A DNA stretch of 64,000 nt from Micromonospora sp. R77 (GTDB taxonomy: Bacteria; Actinomycetota; Actinomycetes; Mycobacteriales; Micromonosporaceae), in assembly GCF_022747945.1 (NCBI RefSeq), contig NZ_JALDST010000001.1, forward strand, positions 3,720,001 to 3,784,000. The letters run 5' to 3'. The notes under the pieces are model-generated. The model did no database searches, had not been told where the DNA came from, and saw only the letters and a list, made by a program, of their open reading frames with translations. Position 1 is the first letter of the stretch. Each line of letters starts with the position of its first letter. Below are positions 18,964 through 28,057 of this stretch, one piece after another. The translations under genes were made by a program, and so were the position numbers.

Positions 18964-19976
18964 CCGTCACTGGGCAGGAGATCGCGGACTACGTCGACCG
19001 GGTGCGGGCCGCACTGGCCGACCTGTCACCCGCCGTCCGCGACGAGTTGACCGAGGACCTGCCGGAGCACCTGGCGGAGGTGGCCGCCGAGCCGGGTGGC
19101 TCGCTGGTCGACCGGCTCGGCGAGCCCGAGGCGTACGCGGCCGAGCTGCGCGCCGCGGCCGGTGCGGACGTACCGGTCGACGGCCGGCGTCGCGACCGGC
19201 GGCTCGCCGACCTGCGGGCCCGCTACGGTCCCCGGCTGCGCGCCCTCGACACCCGGCTCGGCCCGGTGCTCGGGTACGCCTCGGCCGGCGAGTTCCTCCG
19301 GCTGCTCCGCCCGGCCTGGTGGGTGCTGCGCGGCTGGCTGGCCGCCCTGCTGGTCTCCGCGGTGCTCGGCGAGCCGTCCGGCCTGCTGCCCCGGCTCGGG
19401 GACAGCCCGGTGACGGGACTGTTCCTGCTCGTCGCCGGGGTGCTCGCCTCGATCTGGCTCGGCCACCGTTCGGCCGGGCTGCGGGGCTGGCCGCGCCGGC
19501 TGCTGCGACTCGGTACGGCGGTGGTGGTGTTCTTCGCCTTCGTCGTCCTGGTCGACCTGGACCGGCGGGCCGGCTCCGACGACTTCGGCTATCAGGAGGT
19601 CTCGGTCGGCAACCCGTACGACGGCATCCAGGACGTCTACGTCTATGACGGCGAGGGGCGGCTGGTGCAGAACGCCCGGCTGTTCGACCAGAACGGCACC
19701 CCGATCCGGCTCGGCTATCCGGCCTGCCCCGACCCGCTCCGCCCGGACGACTACGACCCGATGCGGCGCGGCTACCCGTACTGCCCGGAGCAGGCGCCGT
19801 TCCTGCCCCGCCCCCCGGCCACCGCCCCGGTGCCGGCCACTCCGGCCCCGCCCGCGACCCCGGCCCCGCCGGCGACCGTGACCGCGACGGCGACCCCGGC
19901 CCCGACCGTGACGGCGGCCCCCGCTCCGCCGACGGCACCGACCGGACCTGTCCCGGCACCCAGCGTGACCGGCTGA
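18960..19976 (+). CDS. HAAS-domain membrane protein, PadR partner
   Basis: A 338-residue protein. The N-terminal ~70 residues match the HAAS/DUF1700-type helical domain (YVDRVRAALADLSPAVRDEL, then EHLAEVAAEPGGSLVDRLGE). Three or four transmembrane helices lie around residues 120-200. A predicted external region follows, with a Pro/Ala/Thr repeat tail (ATPAPPATPAPPATVTATAT). It is co-transcribed with padR. The HAAS domain is thought to act with PadR regulators; the signal sensed is unknown. Confidence 0.75.
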   Translation: MTVTGQEIADYVDRVRAALADLSPAVRDELTEDLPEHLAEVAAEPGGSLVDRLGEPEAYAAELRAAAGADVPVDGRRRDRRLADLRARYGPRLRALDTRLGPVLGYASAGEFLRLLRPAWWVLRGWLAALLVSAVLGEPSGLLPRLGDSPVTGLFLLVAGVLASIWLGHRSAGLRGWPRRLLRLGTAVVVFFAFVVLVDLDRRAGSDDFGYQEVSVGNPYDGIQDVYVYDGEGRLVQNARLFDQNGTPIRLGYPACPDPLRPDDYDPMRRGYPYCPEQAPFLPRPPATAPVPATPAPPATPAPPATVTATATPAPTVTAAPAPPTAPTGPVPAPSVTG

Positions 19977-20075
19977 ACGGCGTGAACCTGGGAACTGGCT
20001 GAACGGATGAGGGGAGTGGACGACCATGATCGTTTACGGTGTCGTCTGCTCGTCAACTCCTCGGAAGGAACACCA

Positions 20076-20531
20076 GTGTCTGAGCAGGTCGCACCCCCCT
20101 CCGCGCCGTACCCCGGCCAGCCCGAGCCGGCCGCCCCCGCGGAGCCGAAGAAGTCCCGCGGCCGCAAGGTGCTCGGCATCGTCGGCATCATTCTCGCCGT
20201 CCTCGTCGTGGGCGGGCTCAAGGGAGCCTGGAAGCTCTACCAGAACCAGGACGACACCGTCCAGGCGAAGGTCGGCGACTGCCTCGCGCAGCTGCCCGAG
20301 GTGACCGGCGACAAGCAGGAGGACGCCGATGACGCCAAGGTCGTCAAGTGCACCGCCACCGACGCGGTGTACACGGTGGTCGGTCGGGTCGAGGGCCAGA
20401 CCGCGGCGCAGACCAAGACCGGCGACGGGTGCACGCAGTACTTCAAGGAGGGCGACGACGGCTACGTCTTCTCCGGCCCGGAGCGCACCGGTGGCAAGTT
20501 CTATCTGCTCTGCCTGACCAAGAAGGCCTGA
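20076..20531 (+). CDS. LppU/SCO3897-like membrane-anchored protein
   Basis: A 151-residue protein with a Pro-rich cytoplasmic N-terminus, a Lys/Arg stop (KKSRGRK), one transmembrane helix (VLGIVGIILAVLVVGGL), and an external domain with four cysteines (GDCLAQ, VVKCTATDAVY, GDGCTQYF, FYLLCLT). This resembles the LppU family of actinobacterial surface proteins of unknown function. The GTG at 20076 follows GGAAGGA. A 14-bp terminator stem lies 21 bp after the stop. Confidence 0.7.
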   Translation: MSEQVAPPSAPYPGQPEPAAPAEPKKSRGRKVLGIVGIILAVLVVGGLKGAWKLYQNQDDTVQAKVGDCLAQLPEVTGDKQEDADDAKVVKCTATDAVYTVVGRVEGQTAAQTKTGDGCTQYFKEGDDGYVFSGPERTGGKFYLLCLTKKA

Positions 20532-20552
20532 ACCGGCCCGCCTGCGGACATC

Positions 20553-20584
20553 GACGGCGGCGCGGACACCTCCGCGCCGCCGTC
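20553..20584 (+). terminator. Strong hairpin terminator after the LppU-like gene
   Basis: Perfect 14-bp stem (20553-20566 with 20571-20584) and a 4-nt loop, all GC-rich, without a T-run. Confidence 0.75.
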
Positions 20585-20724
20585 GCCGTGTCCCGGGGGT
20601 GAACAGGAGGCGAATGCCACTGTTCCGGCGTCTTCCCCGGCGCGGTCACCGCGTGGCAGGCTACCGGCACGTAGGACCACTGGGCGACCAGCCAACGATG
20701 ACTGACCGCTAGGAGGACGGGCCC

Positions 20725-21411
20725 ATGGGCGAGATGGTGAGCTTCACCGGCAACGGGGGGACGGGCGAGGGGTATCTCGCGATACCCTCCGGCGGTGCGG
20801 CCAGCCCGGCGGTCATCGTCATCCAGGACTGGTGGGGTCTGGTGCCCCACGTCCGGGCCGTGGTGGACCGGTTCGCGGAGGCGGGCTTCGTCGCCCTCGC
20901 CCCGGACTTCCGGCACGGCGGGCCGGCCAGCCGGCCGACGGAGCCCCGGCAGATGCTGAACGGGCCGCAGATGAACGAGGCGGCCACGGACATCGCCGCC
21001 GCGGCCGAATACCTCGCCGGCCGTCCCGAGGTCACCGGCAAGGTCGGGTGCGCCGGCTTCTGCGCCGGTGCCAGCCTGGCCCTCTGGTCGGCGACCCGCT
21101 CCGAGCGGATCGTCGCCACCGCCGGCTTCTACCCCCGGCTGCCCTGGGAGGGCATGGGCGCCGAGTGGGCCGACTACGCCGGCAAGGCCGCCCTGATCCA
21201 CTGCTCCGAAGAGGACGGACTCTCCTCCGCCGAGGGCGTACAGGCCGCCCGCCGGGCCATCGAGGCGGCCGGCGGCACCTGCCAGACGTACGACTACCCG
21301 GGCACGTCCCACGCGTTCTTCAACGAGGACCGGCCGGAGAAGTTCGACCAGCGCGCCGCCGCCAGCGCCTGGGCCCGCACGCTGGAACTCTTCCGGGCCA
21401 AGCTTGGCTGA
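20725..21411 (+). CDS. Dienelactone hydrolase family protein
   Basis: A 228-residue alpha/beta hydrolase. It shows [20 protein letters not shown] near the start, the nucleophile elbow GFCAGASL with a cysteine near residue 113, an acid in SEEDGLSS and the histidine in [10 protein letters not shown]. This is the Cys-Asp-His triad of dienelactone hydrolases, which open lactone rings in aromatic breakdown. There are no other catabolic genes nearby, so the natural substrate is uncertain. The ribosome site AGGAGGACGGG precedes the ATG. The 3' end overlaps the next gene by 8 bp. Confidence 0.88.
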   Translation: MGEMVSFTGNGGTGEGYLAIPSGGAASPAVIVIQDWWGLVPHVRAVVDRFAEAGFVALAPDFRHGGPASRPTEPRQMLNGPQMNEAATDIAAAAEYLAGRPEVTGKVGCAGFCAGASLALWSATRSERIVATAGFYPRLPWEGMGAEWADYAGKAALIHCSEEDGLSSAEGVQAARRAIEAAGGTCQTYDYPGTSHAFFNEDRPEKFDQRAAASAWARTLELFRAKLG

Positions 21412-22144
21412 GTCGCGTACCCCGCAGCAGGTGGTCGCACGCGCCGCGCGGGCCATCGACCTGCCCGACCTCGACGGCGCGGTCAGCGACTGTTTCGCCT
21501 GCCCCCGGCTGGTGCGGTGGCGGGAGGAGGTGGCCCGCACCAAGCGGGCCGCCTTCCGTGACCAGGACTACTGGGGCCGGCCGGTGCCCGGCTTCGGCAC
21601 CGCCGACCCCCGCATCGCGATCCTCGGGCTGGCACCGGCCGCGCACGGCGGCAACCGCACCGGGCGTATCTTCACCGGCGACCGCTCCGGTGACGTCCTC
21701 TTCGCCGCCCTGCACCGGGCCGGCCTGGCGAACCAGCCGACCAGCGTCGCCGCCGACGACGGCCTGACCCTGCGGGACACCCGGATCTTCTCGGCCGTGC
21801 GCTGCGCGCCGCCGGACAACAAGCCCACCCCGGCCGAGCGGGACACCTGCGCGCCGTGGCTGCACCGGGAGGTCGCGCTGATCCGGCCCACCCTGCGCGT
21901 CGTGGTCGCGCTGGGTGCCTTCGCCTGGGCCGCGTGGTGGCCGGTGCTGCGCGACGTGTACGGCGTCCGCCCGCCCGGGGCCCGCCTGAAGTTCGGTCAT
22001 GGGGCACACTGGTCCGGCACGTCCGGCCCGGACCTGCTCGGCTGCTATCACGTCAGCCAGCAGAACACCTTCACCGGGCGGCTGACACCAGCGATGTTGG
22101 ACGACGTGTTCACCCGGGCGAAGCAGCTCGCCGGGGTGGACTGA
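21404..22144 (+). CDS. Type 5 uracil-DNA glycosylase (UDGb)
   Basis: A 246-residue base-excision repair enzyme. Motif A is [19 protein letters not shown], which has alanine where family 1 UDGs have the catalytic aspartate, as in family 5. The second motif is [14 protein letters not shown]. Cysteines in [15 protein letters not shown] and RDTCAPWL provide a likely [4Fe-4S] cluster. Family 5 enzymes remove uracil, hypoxanthine and oxidised bases. The TTG start overlaps the hydrolase gene by 8 bp; an in-frame GTG at codon 10 is possible. Confidence 0.88.
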   Translation: MAESRTPQQVVARAARAIDLPDLDGAVSDCFACPRLVRWREEVARTKRAAFRDQDYWGRPVPGFGTADPRIAILGLAPAAHGGNRTGRIFTGDRSGDVLFAALHRAGLANQPTSVAADDGLTLRDTRIFSAVRCAPPDNKPTPAERDTCAPWLHREVALIRPTLRVVVALGAFAWAAWWPVLRDVYGVRPPGARLKFGHGAHWSGTSGPDLLGCYHVSQQNTFTGRLTPAMLDDVFTRAKQLAGVD

Positions 22145-22163
22145 CGATGCGTGGGGCGGTGGG

Positions 22164-22910
22164 ATGGACCTCGGGGTGCTGCGACGGTGGTGGCCGGTCG
22201 CGTCGGTGACCGTACTGCTGGCCGGCGCAGCGTTCGCCGCGGGGCACTCCTCGCTCGGGGCCAGCCGGATCCCGCCCGCCAGCGACACCATCCCGTACGT
22301 GCCGGACTACCCGTCGGCCGAGCCCGCCGCGTCGATCCCCGTCGAGCCGCGCAACGGCGCCGAGGCCACCCAGGCGCGGATCCCGCCCTGGATCCTCGAC
22401 GCGGCCCTCGTGCTGCTCGGCCTCGCCGTCCTGCTGGCGCTCGGCTATCTGGTCTGGACGCTGGTCACCGGCGCGCTGCGCCGGACCACCCGGGCCCTGC
22501 CGGTCGCGCGGGCCCGGCGGACCGCCGAGGGCACCGCCCGGGAGGTGGTCGCCGCCCTCGACGCCGGACTGGTCGAGCTGGACGACCGCTCCACCGACCC
22601 GCGTACCGCGGTGATCGCCTGCTGGGTGCGGCTGGAGGAGACCGCCCAGGAGGCCGGCGTGCCGCGGCTCGCCGGGGACACCCCGACCGACCTGGTCGGC
22701 CGCCTGCTGCGGGGTGACGCGGAGGCCGGTGTCCCGGCGATCGCCAGCGCCGACGTGCTGGACGGCTTCGCGCACGTCTACCGCGAGGCCCGCTACGCCA
22801 CGCACGCCGTCGACGAGCGGATGCGCGACCAGGCCCGCGCCGCCCTGCGCCGGCTGCGCGGCGAGCTCGCCACACTGGCCACCGGCCCCGCCGCCGGGGT
22901 CCCGTCATGA
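22164..22910 (+). CDS. DUF4129 domain membrane protein
   Basis: A 248-residue protein with an N-terminal hydrophobic helix (signal anchor), an external segment of ~50 residues, a second helix near residue 75-95 (AALVLLGLAVLLALGYLVW), and a cytoplasmic DUF4129 domain. That domain shows WVRLEETAQEAGVPRLAGDT and YREARYATHAV. DUF4129 proteins are regularly encoded with MoxR ATPases and DUF58 proteins, as here. It starts a tightly overlapping operon (4-bp overlap with the next gene). Confidence 0.82.
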   Translation: MDLGVLRRWWPVASVTVLLAGAAFAAGHSSLGASRIPPASDTIPYVPDYPSAEPAASIPVEPRNGAEATQARIPPWILDAALVLLGLAVLLALGYLVWTLVTGALRRTTRALPVARARRTAEGTAREVVAALDAGLVELDDRSTDPRTAVIACWVRLEETAQEAGVPRLAGDTPTDLVGRLLRGDAEAGVPAIASADVLDGFAHVYREARYATHAVDERMRDQARAALRRLRGELATLATGPAAGVPS

Positions 22911-23488
22911 GCACCAGCATCGAGGACCTGCTCTCCTTCGAGGAGGAGCCCGCCGGGCCCGCCGTCGAATCGCGGGGCGGACGGCTGCGGGCGGTGCTGC
23001 GTACGCTCCTGGTCACCGCGGCGGTGGTCGTGGTGGTGATCGTCGGCCTGCGCGCGGTCGGCCTGAAGCTGTCGGTCTGGATCATCGTGGCCGCGGTCCT
23101 CGCGGTCCTCGCCGTCCGGCGGGTGACCCGCGCACTGGCCCCGCCGCCCCCGCCCCGGGCCGGCGGCCGGGCACCCGCCGGCGAGGAGCCGGGTGCCTGG
23201 AACTGGGCGGCCCGGGACGCGCTGCGCGCCGCCATCAACGGTTGGGAACGCCCGCTGGACTGGTGCGGGGGCAACCGGGAACGGTTCACCGAGCGGGTGC
23301 TGCCCCGGATCGGTGAACTGGCCGACGAGCGGCTGCGCCAGCAGCACGGGATCACCCGGGAGTCCGACCCGGGCCGGGCCCGCACCCTGCTGGGGGAGCC
23401 GCTGTGGACGTTCCTCGACACGCCTCCCCGCCGCCCCCCGTCGCCGCGTGACCTCGCGGTGATCGTCGCCGAACTGGAGAAGCTGTGA
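22907..23488 (+). CDS. Membrane protein of the MoxR/DUF58 operon, unknown function
   Basis: A 193-residue protein with an acidic start (SIEDLLSFEEEP), two adjacent transmembrane helices (LLVTAAVVVVVIVGLRAVG and WIIVAAVLAVLAV), and a C-terminal cytoplasmic domain with WERPLDWCGGNRERFTERV and EPLWTFLDTPPRRPPSP. I do not know a named domain for it. The 4-bp overlaps on both sides tie it to the DUF4129 and MoxR genes, and similar proteins sit in this position in related actinomycetes. Confidence 0.7.
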   Translation: MSTSIEDLLSFEEEPAGPAVESRGGRLRAVLRTLLVTAAVVVVVIVGLRAVGLKLSVWIIVAAVLAVLAVRRVTRALAPPPPPRAGGRAPAGEEPGAWNWAARDALRAAINGWERPLDWCGGNRERFTERVLPRIGELADERLRQQHGITRESDPGRARTLLGEPLWTFLDTPPRRPPSPRDLAVIVAELEKL

Positions 23489-24495
23489 AGAACGACGTGG
23501 ACCGGAGCATGCCCCCGGCCGAGGTGGGCCGGCTGGCCCGGGCCGTGCTGGACGCGGTCGGCACGGTCGTGGTCGGCAAGCGGGAGTCGCTGGAGTTGGT
23601 CCTCGCCGGCATCCTGGCCGGCGGTCACGTGCTGCTGGAGGACCTGCCCGGGCTGGGCAAGACGCTGACCGCGCGCTCCTTCGCCCAGGCCCTCGGGCTG
23701 GACTTCCGTCGCCTCCAGTTCACCCCCGACCTGCTGCCCGCCGACGTCACCGGCTCGTTCCTCTACGACCAGCGCAGCGGCGACTTCTCGTTCCGCGCCG
23801 GCCCGGTCTTCACCAACCTGCTGCTCGCCGACGAGATCAACCGCACGCCGCCGAAGACCCAGTCGGCGCTGCTGGAGGCGATGCAGGAGAAGCAGGTCTC
23901 CGTCGAGGGCGTCACCTACCGGCTGGACGAGCCGTTCCACGTGCTCGCCACCGCCAACCCCATCGAGTACGAGGGGACGTACCCGCTGCCGGAGGCGCAG
24001 CTCGACCGGTTCCTGCTCCGGGTGTCGTTCGGCTATCCCGACCACGACGAGGAGTGGGAGGTGCTGCGCCGGCGAATGGCGCGCCGCCGCGAGGAGGCCG
24101 AGATCAAGCCGGTGGTGGACGCCGCCACGCTGCGGACCATGCAGGCGGCCCTGGAGGACGTGGTGGTCGAGGACTCCATCGGCCGCTACATCGTCGCGTT
24201 GACCGCGGCCACCCGGGAACACCCGTCCGCGCTGGTCGGCGCGTCGCCGCGCGGCTCGCTTGCGTTGCTGCTGCTGTCCCGGGTCCGGGCGGTGCTCTCC
24301 AACCGCGACTACGTGGTGCCCGAGGACGTCAAGGCGGTGGCGGTGCCCGCGCTGGCGCACCGGATCACCCTGCGGCCGGAGATGTGGCTGCGCCGGGTCG
24401 ACCCGTCCTTCGTGGTCGGTGAGGTGCTGGAGTCCACCCCCGCCCCGGCCAGCGGAGCGCTGCCCAGCCACGCGGCCGGCCGGCCGGGACGCTGA
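23485..24495 (+). CDS. MoxR family AAA+ ATPase
   Basis: A 336-residue AAA+ ATPase. Walker A is EDLPGLGKTLTARS, Walker B is LLADEINRTPPKTQSALLEA, and sensor 1 is in LATANPIEYEGTYPLPEAQ. The C-terminal lid has GASPRGSLALLLLSR. MoxR ATPases act as chaperones that assemble or activate partners, often with DUF58/von Willebrand-type proteins such as the one encoded next. Start overlaps the previous stop by 4 bp; its stop shares one base with the next start. Confidence 0.93.
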   Translation: MKNDVDRSMPPAEVGRLARAVLDAVGTVVVGKRESLELVLAGILAGGHVLLEDLPGLGKTLTARSFAQALGLDFRRLQFTPDLLPADVTGSFLYDQRSGDFSFRAGPVFTNLLLADEINRTPPKTQSALLEAMQEKQVSVEGVTYRLDEPFHVLATANPIEYEGTYPLPEAQLDRFLLRVSFGYPDHDEEWEVLRRRMARRREEAEIKPVVDAATLRTMQAALEDVVVEDSIGRYIVALTAATREHPSALVGASPRGSLALLLLSRVRAVLSNRDYVVPEDVKAVAVPALAHRITLRPEMWLRRVDPSFVVGEVLESTPAPASGALPSHAAGRPGR

Positions 24496-25865
24496 TGGCC
24501 AGCCGTGACGAGCCGGGGCCGGCGGCGGGCTGGGCACCCACCTGGGCGCTGGGCCGGGCGGTGCTGCTCACCGGGCTGCTGCTGATCGGGGCGGTGCTGC
24601 TGGGCCGGGTCGACCTGGTGGTGCTGGCGGCGCCGTTCGCGCTGGGCACCGCGTACGCGCTGCGCCGCCGACCCACCGCCGCACCGCTGCTGGAGATCGC
24701 CACCACCGACGTGCACCTGGTCGAGGGCGGTCCGCTGGCGGCCACGGTCACCGTCGGCAACCCCGACACCGTCCCGTACGACGTGGCGGTGGTGCGCAGC
24801 CGGGTGTCGCGGTGGCTGCGGGTGGAGCGGGCCGGCCTCGGCGGCGTCGACCGGGACGTGCGCAACTCCGGGGGCGCGGACCGGCCCTTCGTCACGGCCG
24901 TGCCGACCGGCTCGGCGGTCGACCTGACGCTCTCCGGCACCGCGCTGCGCTGGGGCCGGCACCCGTTGGGCCCGGCCGGGGCACGGGTGGCCGTCGCCGA
25001 CGGGCTGCTGGTGTCCCGCGCGGTGATCACCGATCCGGTGCGGGTCCGGGTCTATCCGAAGACCGAGCCGTTCGAGGCGGTGGAGGCGATGCCCCGGGCC
25101 GCCGGGCTGGTCGGCGCGCACCACTCCCGCCGCCCGGGGGAGGGCGGCGAACTGGCCGGCGTACGGGTCTTCGCTCCCGGTGACCGGCTGCGCCGGATCG
25201 ACTGGCGGGTGTCGCTGCGGGCCCGGCAGCTGCACGTGGCGTCGACGCTCTCCGACCGGGACGCCGAGGTGGTGGTGCTGCTCGACGTGCTGGCCGAGGC
25301 CGGTCGCTCGGGCGGGATCGGCGGCGCGGCATCCGTGCTGGACACCACGGTTCGGGCGGCCGCCGCGATCGCCGAGCACTACCTGCACCGCGGCGACCGG
25401 GTGGCGCTGCTGGAGTACGGCCCGGCCGCCCGCCGGCTGCGCCCGGCCACCGGCCGCCGGCAGTACCTGACCGTGTTGGAGTGGCTGCTCGACGTGCACG
25501 CCGAGTCCTCCCCGCACGAGCCGTACGACCAGGTCTTCGGCCCGCAGGTGCTCTCCGCCGACGCGCTGGTGGTGGTGCTCACCCCGCTGCTGGACGAGCG
25601 CTCCGCGCAGATGCTGGCCCGGCTGGCCCGGGGCGGACGGTTCGTGGTGGCGGTGGACACCCTCCCCGTCGACCTGCCCGCCCCGAAGGACCGGGGCTGG
25701 GCGGAGGTGGCGTACCGGCTGTGGCGGCTGGACCGGGACACGATGATCGGCCAGCTCCGGGAGCACGGGGTGCCGGTGGTCGGCTGGGCCGGTGCGGGCA
25801 GCCTGGACCAGGTGCTGCGGGACGTCGCCCGCCTGGCCACCGCCCCCCGGGTAGGTGTCCGGTGA
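24495..25865 (+). CDS. DUF58 domain protein
   Basis: A 456-residue protein with two transmembrane helices in the first ~60 residues, a beta-rich middle (EIATTDVHLVEGGPLAATVT) and the DUF58 core RVFAPGDRLRRIDWRVSLR. The core is followed by a von Willebrand A-like domain with a degenerate metal site (EVVVLLDVLAE). DUF58 proteins pair with MoxR ATPases; the client process is not known for actinobacteria. The stop codon lies in the first unit of a 59-bp tandem repeat. Confidence 0.88.
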   Translation: MASRDEPGPAAGWAPTWALGRAVLLTGLLLIGAVLLGRVDLVVLAAPFALGTAYALRRRPTAAPLLEIATTDVHLVEGGPLAATVTVGNPDTVPYDVAVVRSRVSRWLRVERAGLGGVDRDVRNSGGADRPFVTAVPTGSAVDLTLSGTALRWGRHPLGPAGARVAVADGLLVSRAVITDPVRVRVYPKTEPFEAVEAMPRAAGLVGAHHSRRPGEGGELAGVRVFAPGDRLRRIDWRVSLRARQLHVASTLSDRDAEVVVLLDVLAEAGRSGGIGGAASVLDTTVRAAAAIAEHYLHRGDRVALLEYGPAARRLRPATGRRQYLTVLEWLLDVHAESSPHEPYDQVFGPQVLSADALVVVLTPLLDERSAQMLARLARGGRFVVAVDTLPVDLPAPKDRGWAEVAYRLWRLDRDTMIGQLREHGVPVVGWAGAGSLDQVLRDVARLATAPRVGVR

Positions 25866-25978
25866 GCGCGAGGAACGCAGCGCAGCGGAGTCCCGCAGTC
25901 GCGAACGAAGGCAGGCTCCGGTGAGCGCGAGGAACGCAGCGGAGCGGAGTCCCGCAGTCGCGAACGAAGGCAGGGTCC
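25861..25978. repeat. Tandem 59-bp direct repeat between two genes of the MoxR operon
   Basis: Two copies (25861-25919 and 25920-25978) match at 57 of 59 positions. Each begins GGTGAGCGCGAGGAACGCAG and ends AACGAAGGCAGGxTCC. A third partial unit (GGTGAGCG) supplies the GTG start at 25980 of the next gene. The DUF58 stop codon lies in the first unit. The sequence does not look coding. Confidence 0.85.
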
Positions 25979-25979
25979 G

Positions 25980-26552
25980 GTGAGCGATCTGCTGGACGGG
26001 GTGACCGAGCGGGTCCGCGCGCTGCGGTACGCGGTCACCCGGGTCACCCTCGCCCCGCTGCTGGTCCGGTTCGGGATCTTCGTCGTCGTGCTGGCGGGGT
26101 TGCTGGTGGCGTACCCCGTGCAGCTGCTGCGGCCGCGCGGGCTGCTCGCCCTGCTGGTGGTGGCGGTGTTGCCGGCCGTCGCCCCGCGCCGGGTGTGGCC
26201 GACCTTCGCGGCGTTGGTCACGGTCGGCGGCTGGTTGGTCGCGGAGACCGGTTTCGACCGGCCCGTGGCGCTGTGGCGGTTGATCGCTGTGGCGTCCCTG
26301 CTCTATCTGTCGCACACGCTCTGCGCGCTCGCGGCGCTGCTGCCCCACGATGCGGTGGTCGACCCGGACCTGGTCTCCCGCTGGCTGACCCGGGCCGGCG
26401 GGGTGGTGCTCGCCGGAGCGGTGCTGGCGGTCCTGTTGACGGCTGTCGGGCGGTTCGGCGGCGACCGTGGGTTCCAGACCGTGACGGTGGCCGGACTGTT
26501 CGTCGCGGTCGCGCTCAGCGCCCTGTTGGGCTGGTTGCTGCGTCGCAGATAG
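25980..26552 (+). CDS. Membrane protein of unknown function, last gene of the MoxR operon
   Basis: A 190-residue protein with about five transmembrane helices (FGIFVVVLAGLLVAYPVQLL, LLALLVVAVLPAVAP, LIAVASLLYLSHTLCALAAL, AGAVLAVLLTAVG, VTVAGLFVAVALSALLGWLL). No named domain is recognised. The GTG start comes from the 59-bp repeat that precedes it, and AAGGCAGGGTCCG before the GTG is a weak ribosome site. Its position suggests membership of the DUF4129/MoxR/DUF58 operon. Confidence 0.7.
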   Translation: MSDLLDGVTERVRALRYAVTRVTLAPLLVRFGIFVVVLAGLLVAYPVQLLRPRGLLALLVVAVLPAVAPRRVWPTFAALVTVGGWLVAETGFDRPVALWRLIAVASLLYLSHTLCALAALLPHDAVVDPDLVSRWLTRAGGVVLAGAVLAVLLTAVGRFGGDRGFQTVTVAGLFVAVALSALLGWLLRRR

Positions 26553-26655
26553 CGGGACGATCCCGGGACGTTGCGCAGGTCACAGGGGTTGTGCTCAGTC
26601 ACATCTGGGGGTCTCGAAAGGGGTTAGCGGAGCCGCCCGGGGAAAGATAGATGAC

Positions 26656-27987
26656 GTGAACCCGAAGCGGATCCTTGTCGTGGGTGCCGGGCACGTCGGC
26701 CTGTACGCTGCTCTGCGCCTGTCCAAGAAGCTGAGCTCCCGTGAGGCCGAGGTCGTCGTCGTCGACCCGCAGCCGCACATGACCTATCAGCCGTTCCTGC
26801 CCGAGGCAGCGGCCGGCAACATCTCGCCCCGGCACTCCGTGGTGCCGCTGCGGCGCGAGTTGCGCAAGTGCAAGGTCGTGGCCGGCACGGTGACCCGGAT
26901 CGACCACGACCGGAAGACCGCGGTGGTGCAGCCCATCAGCGGCCCGGCCCGGGAGATCACGTACGACCACGTGGTCGTCGCCCCCGGTTCGGTCTCCCGG
27001 ACCCTGCCGATCCCGGGCCTGCACGAGCAGGGCATCGGCTTCAAGACCATCGGTGAGGCCATCTTCCTGCGCAACCACGTGCTGGACCGGCTCGACGTGG
27101 CGGCCTCGACGACCGACCCGGAGGTCCGCAGCCGGGCGCTGACCTTCACCTTCGTGGGCGGTGGCTACGCCGGCATCGAGGCGCTCGCCGAGATGGAGGA
27201 CATGGCCCGCGACGCCCTGCGCTACTTCCCCGAGCTGTCGCCTGCGGACATGCGCTGGGTGCTGGTCGAGGCGACCAACCGGGTGCTGCCCGAGGTCGAC
27301 CGGGACATGGGCGCCTACACGGTGCAGCAGCTGCTCAAGCGGAACATGGACATCCGGCTGGACACCCGGCTGGAGTCCTGCGTCGACGGGGTGGTCAAGC
27401 TCTCCGACGGCGACAGCTTCGCCTCCGACACCATCGTCTGGACGGCCGGCGTGAAGCCGTCGCCGATGCTCGACGCCACCGACTTCCCGCGCGACGAGCG
27501 CCGGCGGGTCACCTGCCTGCCGACCCTCCAGGTGGTCGACGGTGACCGGGTCGTCGAGGGCGCCTGGAGCGCCGGTGACTGCGCGGCGGTGCCGGACCTG
27601 ACCAAGGAGCCGGGCAACTTCTGCTCGCCGAGCGCGCAGCACGCCGTGCGGCAGGCCGCCCGGATGGCCGACAACATCGCCAACGTGATCCGTGGGCGTG
27701 AGCCGGTCGACTACAAGCACAAGCACGCGGGCAGCGTGGCCAGCCTCGGCCTCTACAAGGGCGTGGCCCAGGTCTACGGGGTCAAGATGACCGGCTGGCC
27801 GGCGTGGTTCATGCACCGGACGTACCACATGTCCCGGATCCCGTCGTTCAACCGGAAGGTCCGGGTCGTGGTCGACTGGACGCTGGCCTTCTTCCTCAAG
27901 CGTGAGGTGGTCGCGCTGGGTCAGTTGCACGACCCGCGCGAGGAGTTCGAAGAGGCCTCCCAGCCGGTCGGCACGGCCCGCGTCTGA
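26656..27987 (+). CDS. NAD(P)/FAD-dependent oxidoreductase (type II NADH dehydrogenase-like)
   Basis: A 443-residue two-dinucleotide-domain flavoprotein. The FAD-binding motif VVGAGHVGLYAAL is near residue 6, the NAD(P)-binding motif FVGGGYAGIEALAEME near residue 170, and the FAD contact WSAGDCAAVPD near 305. This layout and length fit single-subunit NDH-2, which passes electrons from NADH to menaquinone at the inner face of the membrane. No C-terminal transmembrane helix is obvious, so peripheral binding is likely. The GTG start is close to GGGGAAAGATAG. A GGGGCCCC palindrome follows the stop. Confidence 0.87.
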   Translation: MNPKRILVVGAGHVGLYAALRLSKKLSSREAEVVVVDPQPHMTYQPFLPEAAAGNISPRHSVVPLRRELRKCKVVAGTVTRIDHDRKTAVVQPISGPAREITYDHVVVAPGSVSRTLPIPGLHEQGIGFKTIGEAIFLRNHVLDRLDVAASTTDPEVRSRALTFTFVGGGYAGIEALAEMEDMARDALRYFPELSPADMRWVLVEATNRVLPEVDRDMGAYTVQQLLKRNMDIRLDTRLESCVDGVVKLSDGDSFASDTIVWTAGVKPSPMLDATDFPRDERRRVTCLPTLQVVDGDRVVEGAWSAGDCAAVPDLTKEPGNFCSPSAQHAVRQAARMADNIANVIRGREPVDYKHKHAGSVASLGLYKGVAQVYGVKMTGWPAWFMHRTYHMSRIPSFNRKVRVVVDWTLAFFLKREVVALGQLHDPREEFEEASQPVGTARV

Positions 27988-27990
27988 GCT

Positions 27991-28045
27991 GTAAGCAGGG
28001 GCCCCTTCTTAACGCCTGGCGTAGAGAAGGGGCCCCTTCTCACAC
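27991..28045. repeat. GGGGCCCC palindromic repeat, copy 2
   Basis: GTAAGCAGGGGCCCC, the centre TTAACGCCT and GTAGAGAAGGGGCCCC fill the gap between the convergent NDH-like and membrane-protein genes. It is the most symmetrical of the four copies and a probable bidirectional terminator. Confidence 0.82.
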
Positions 28046-28057
28046 CCGCTTCCGGGA

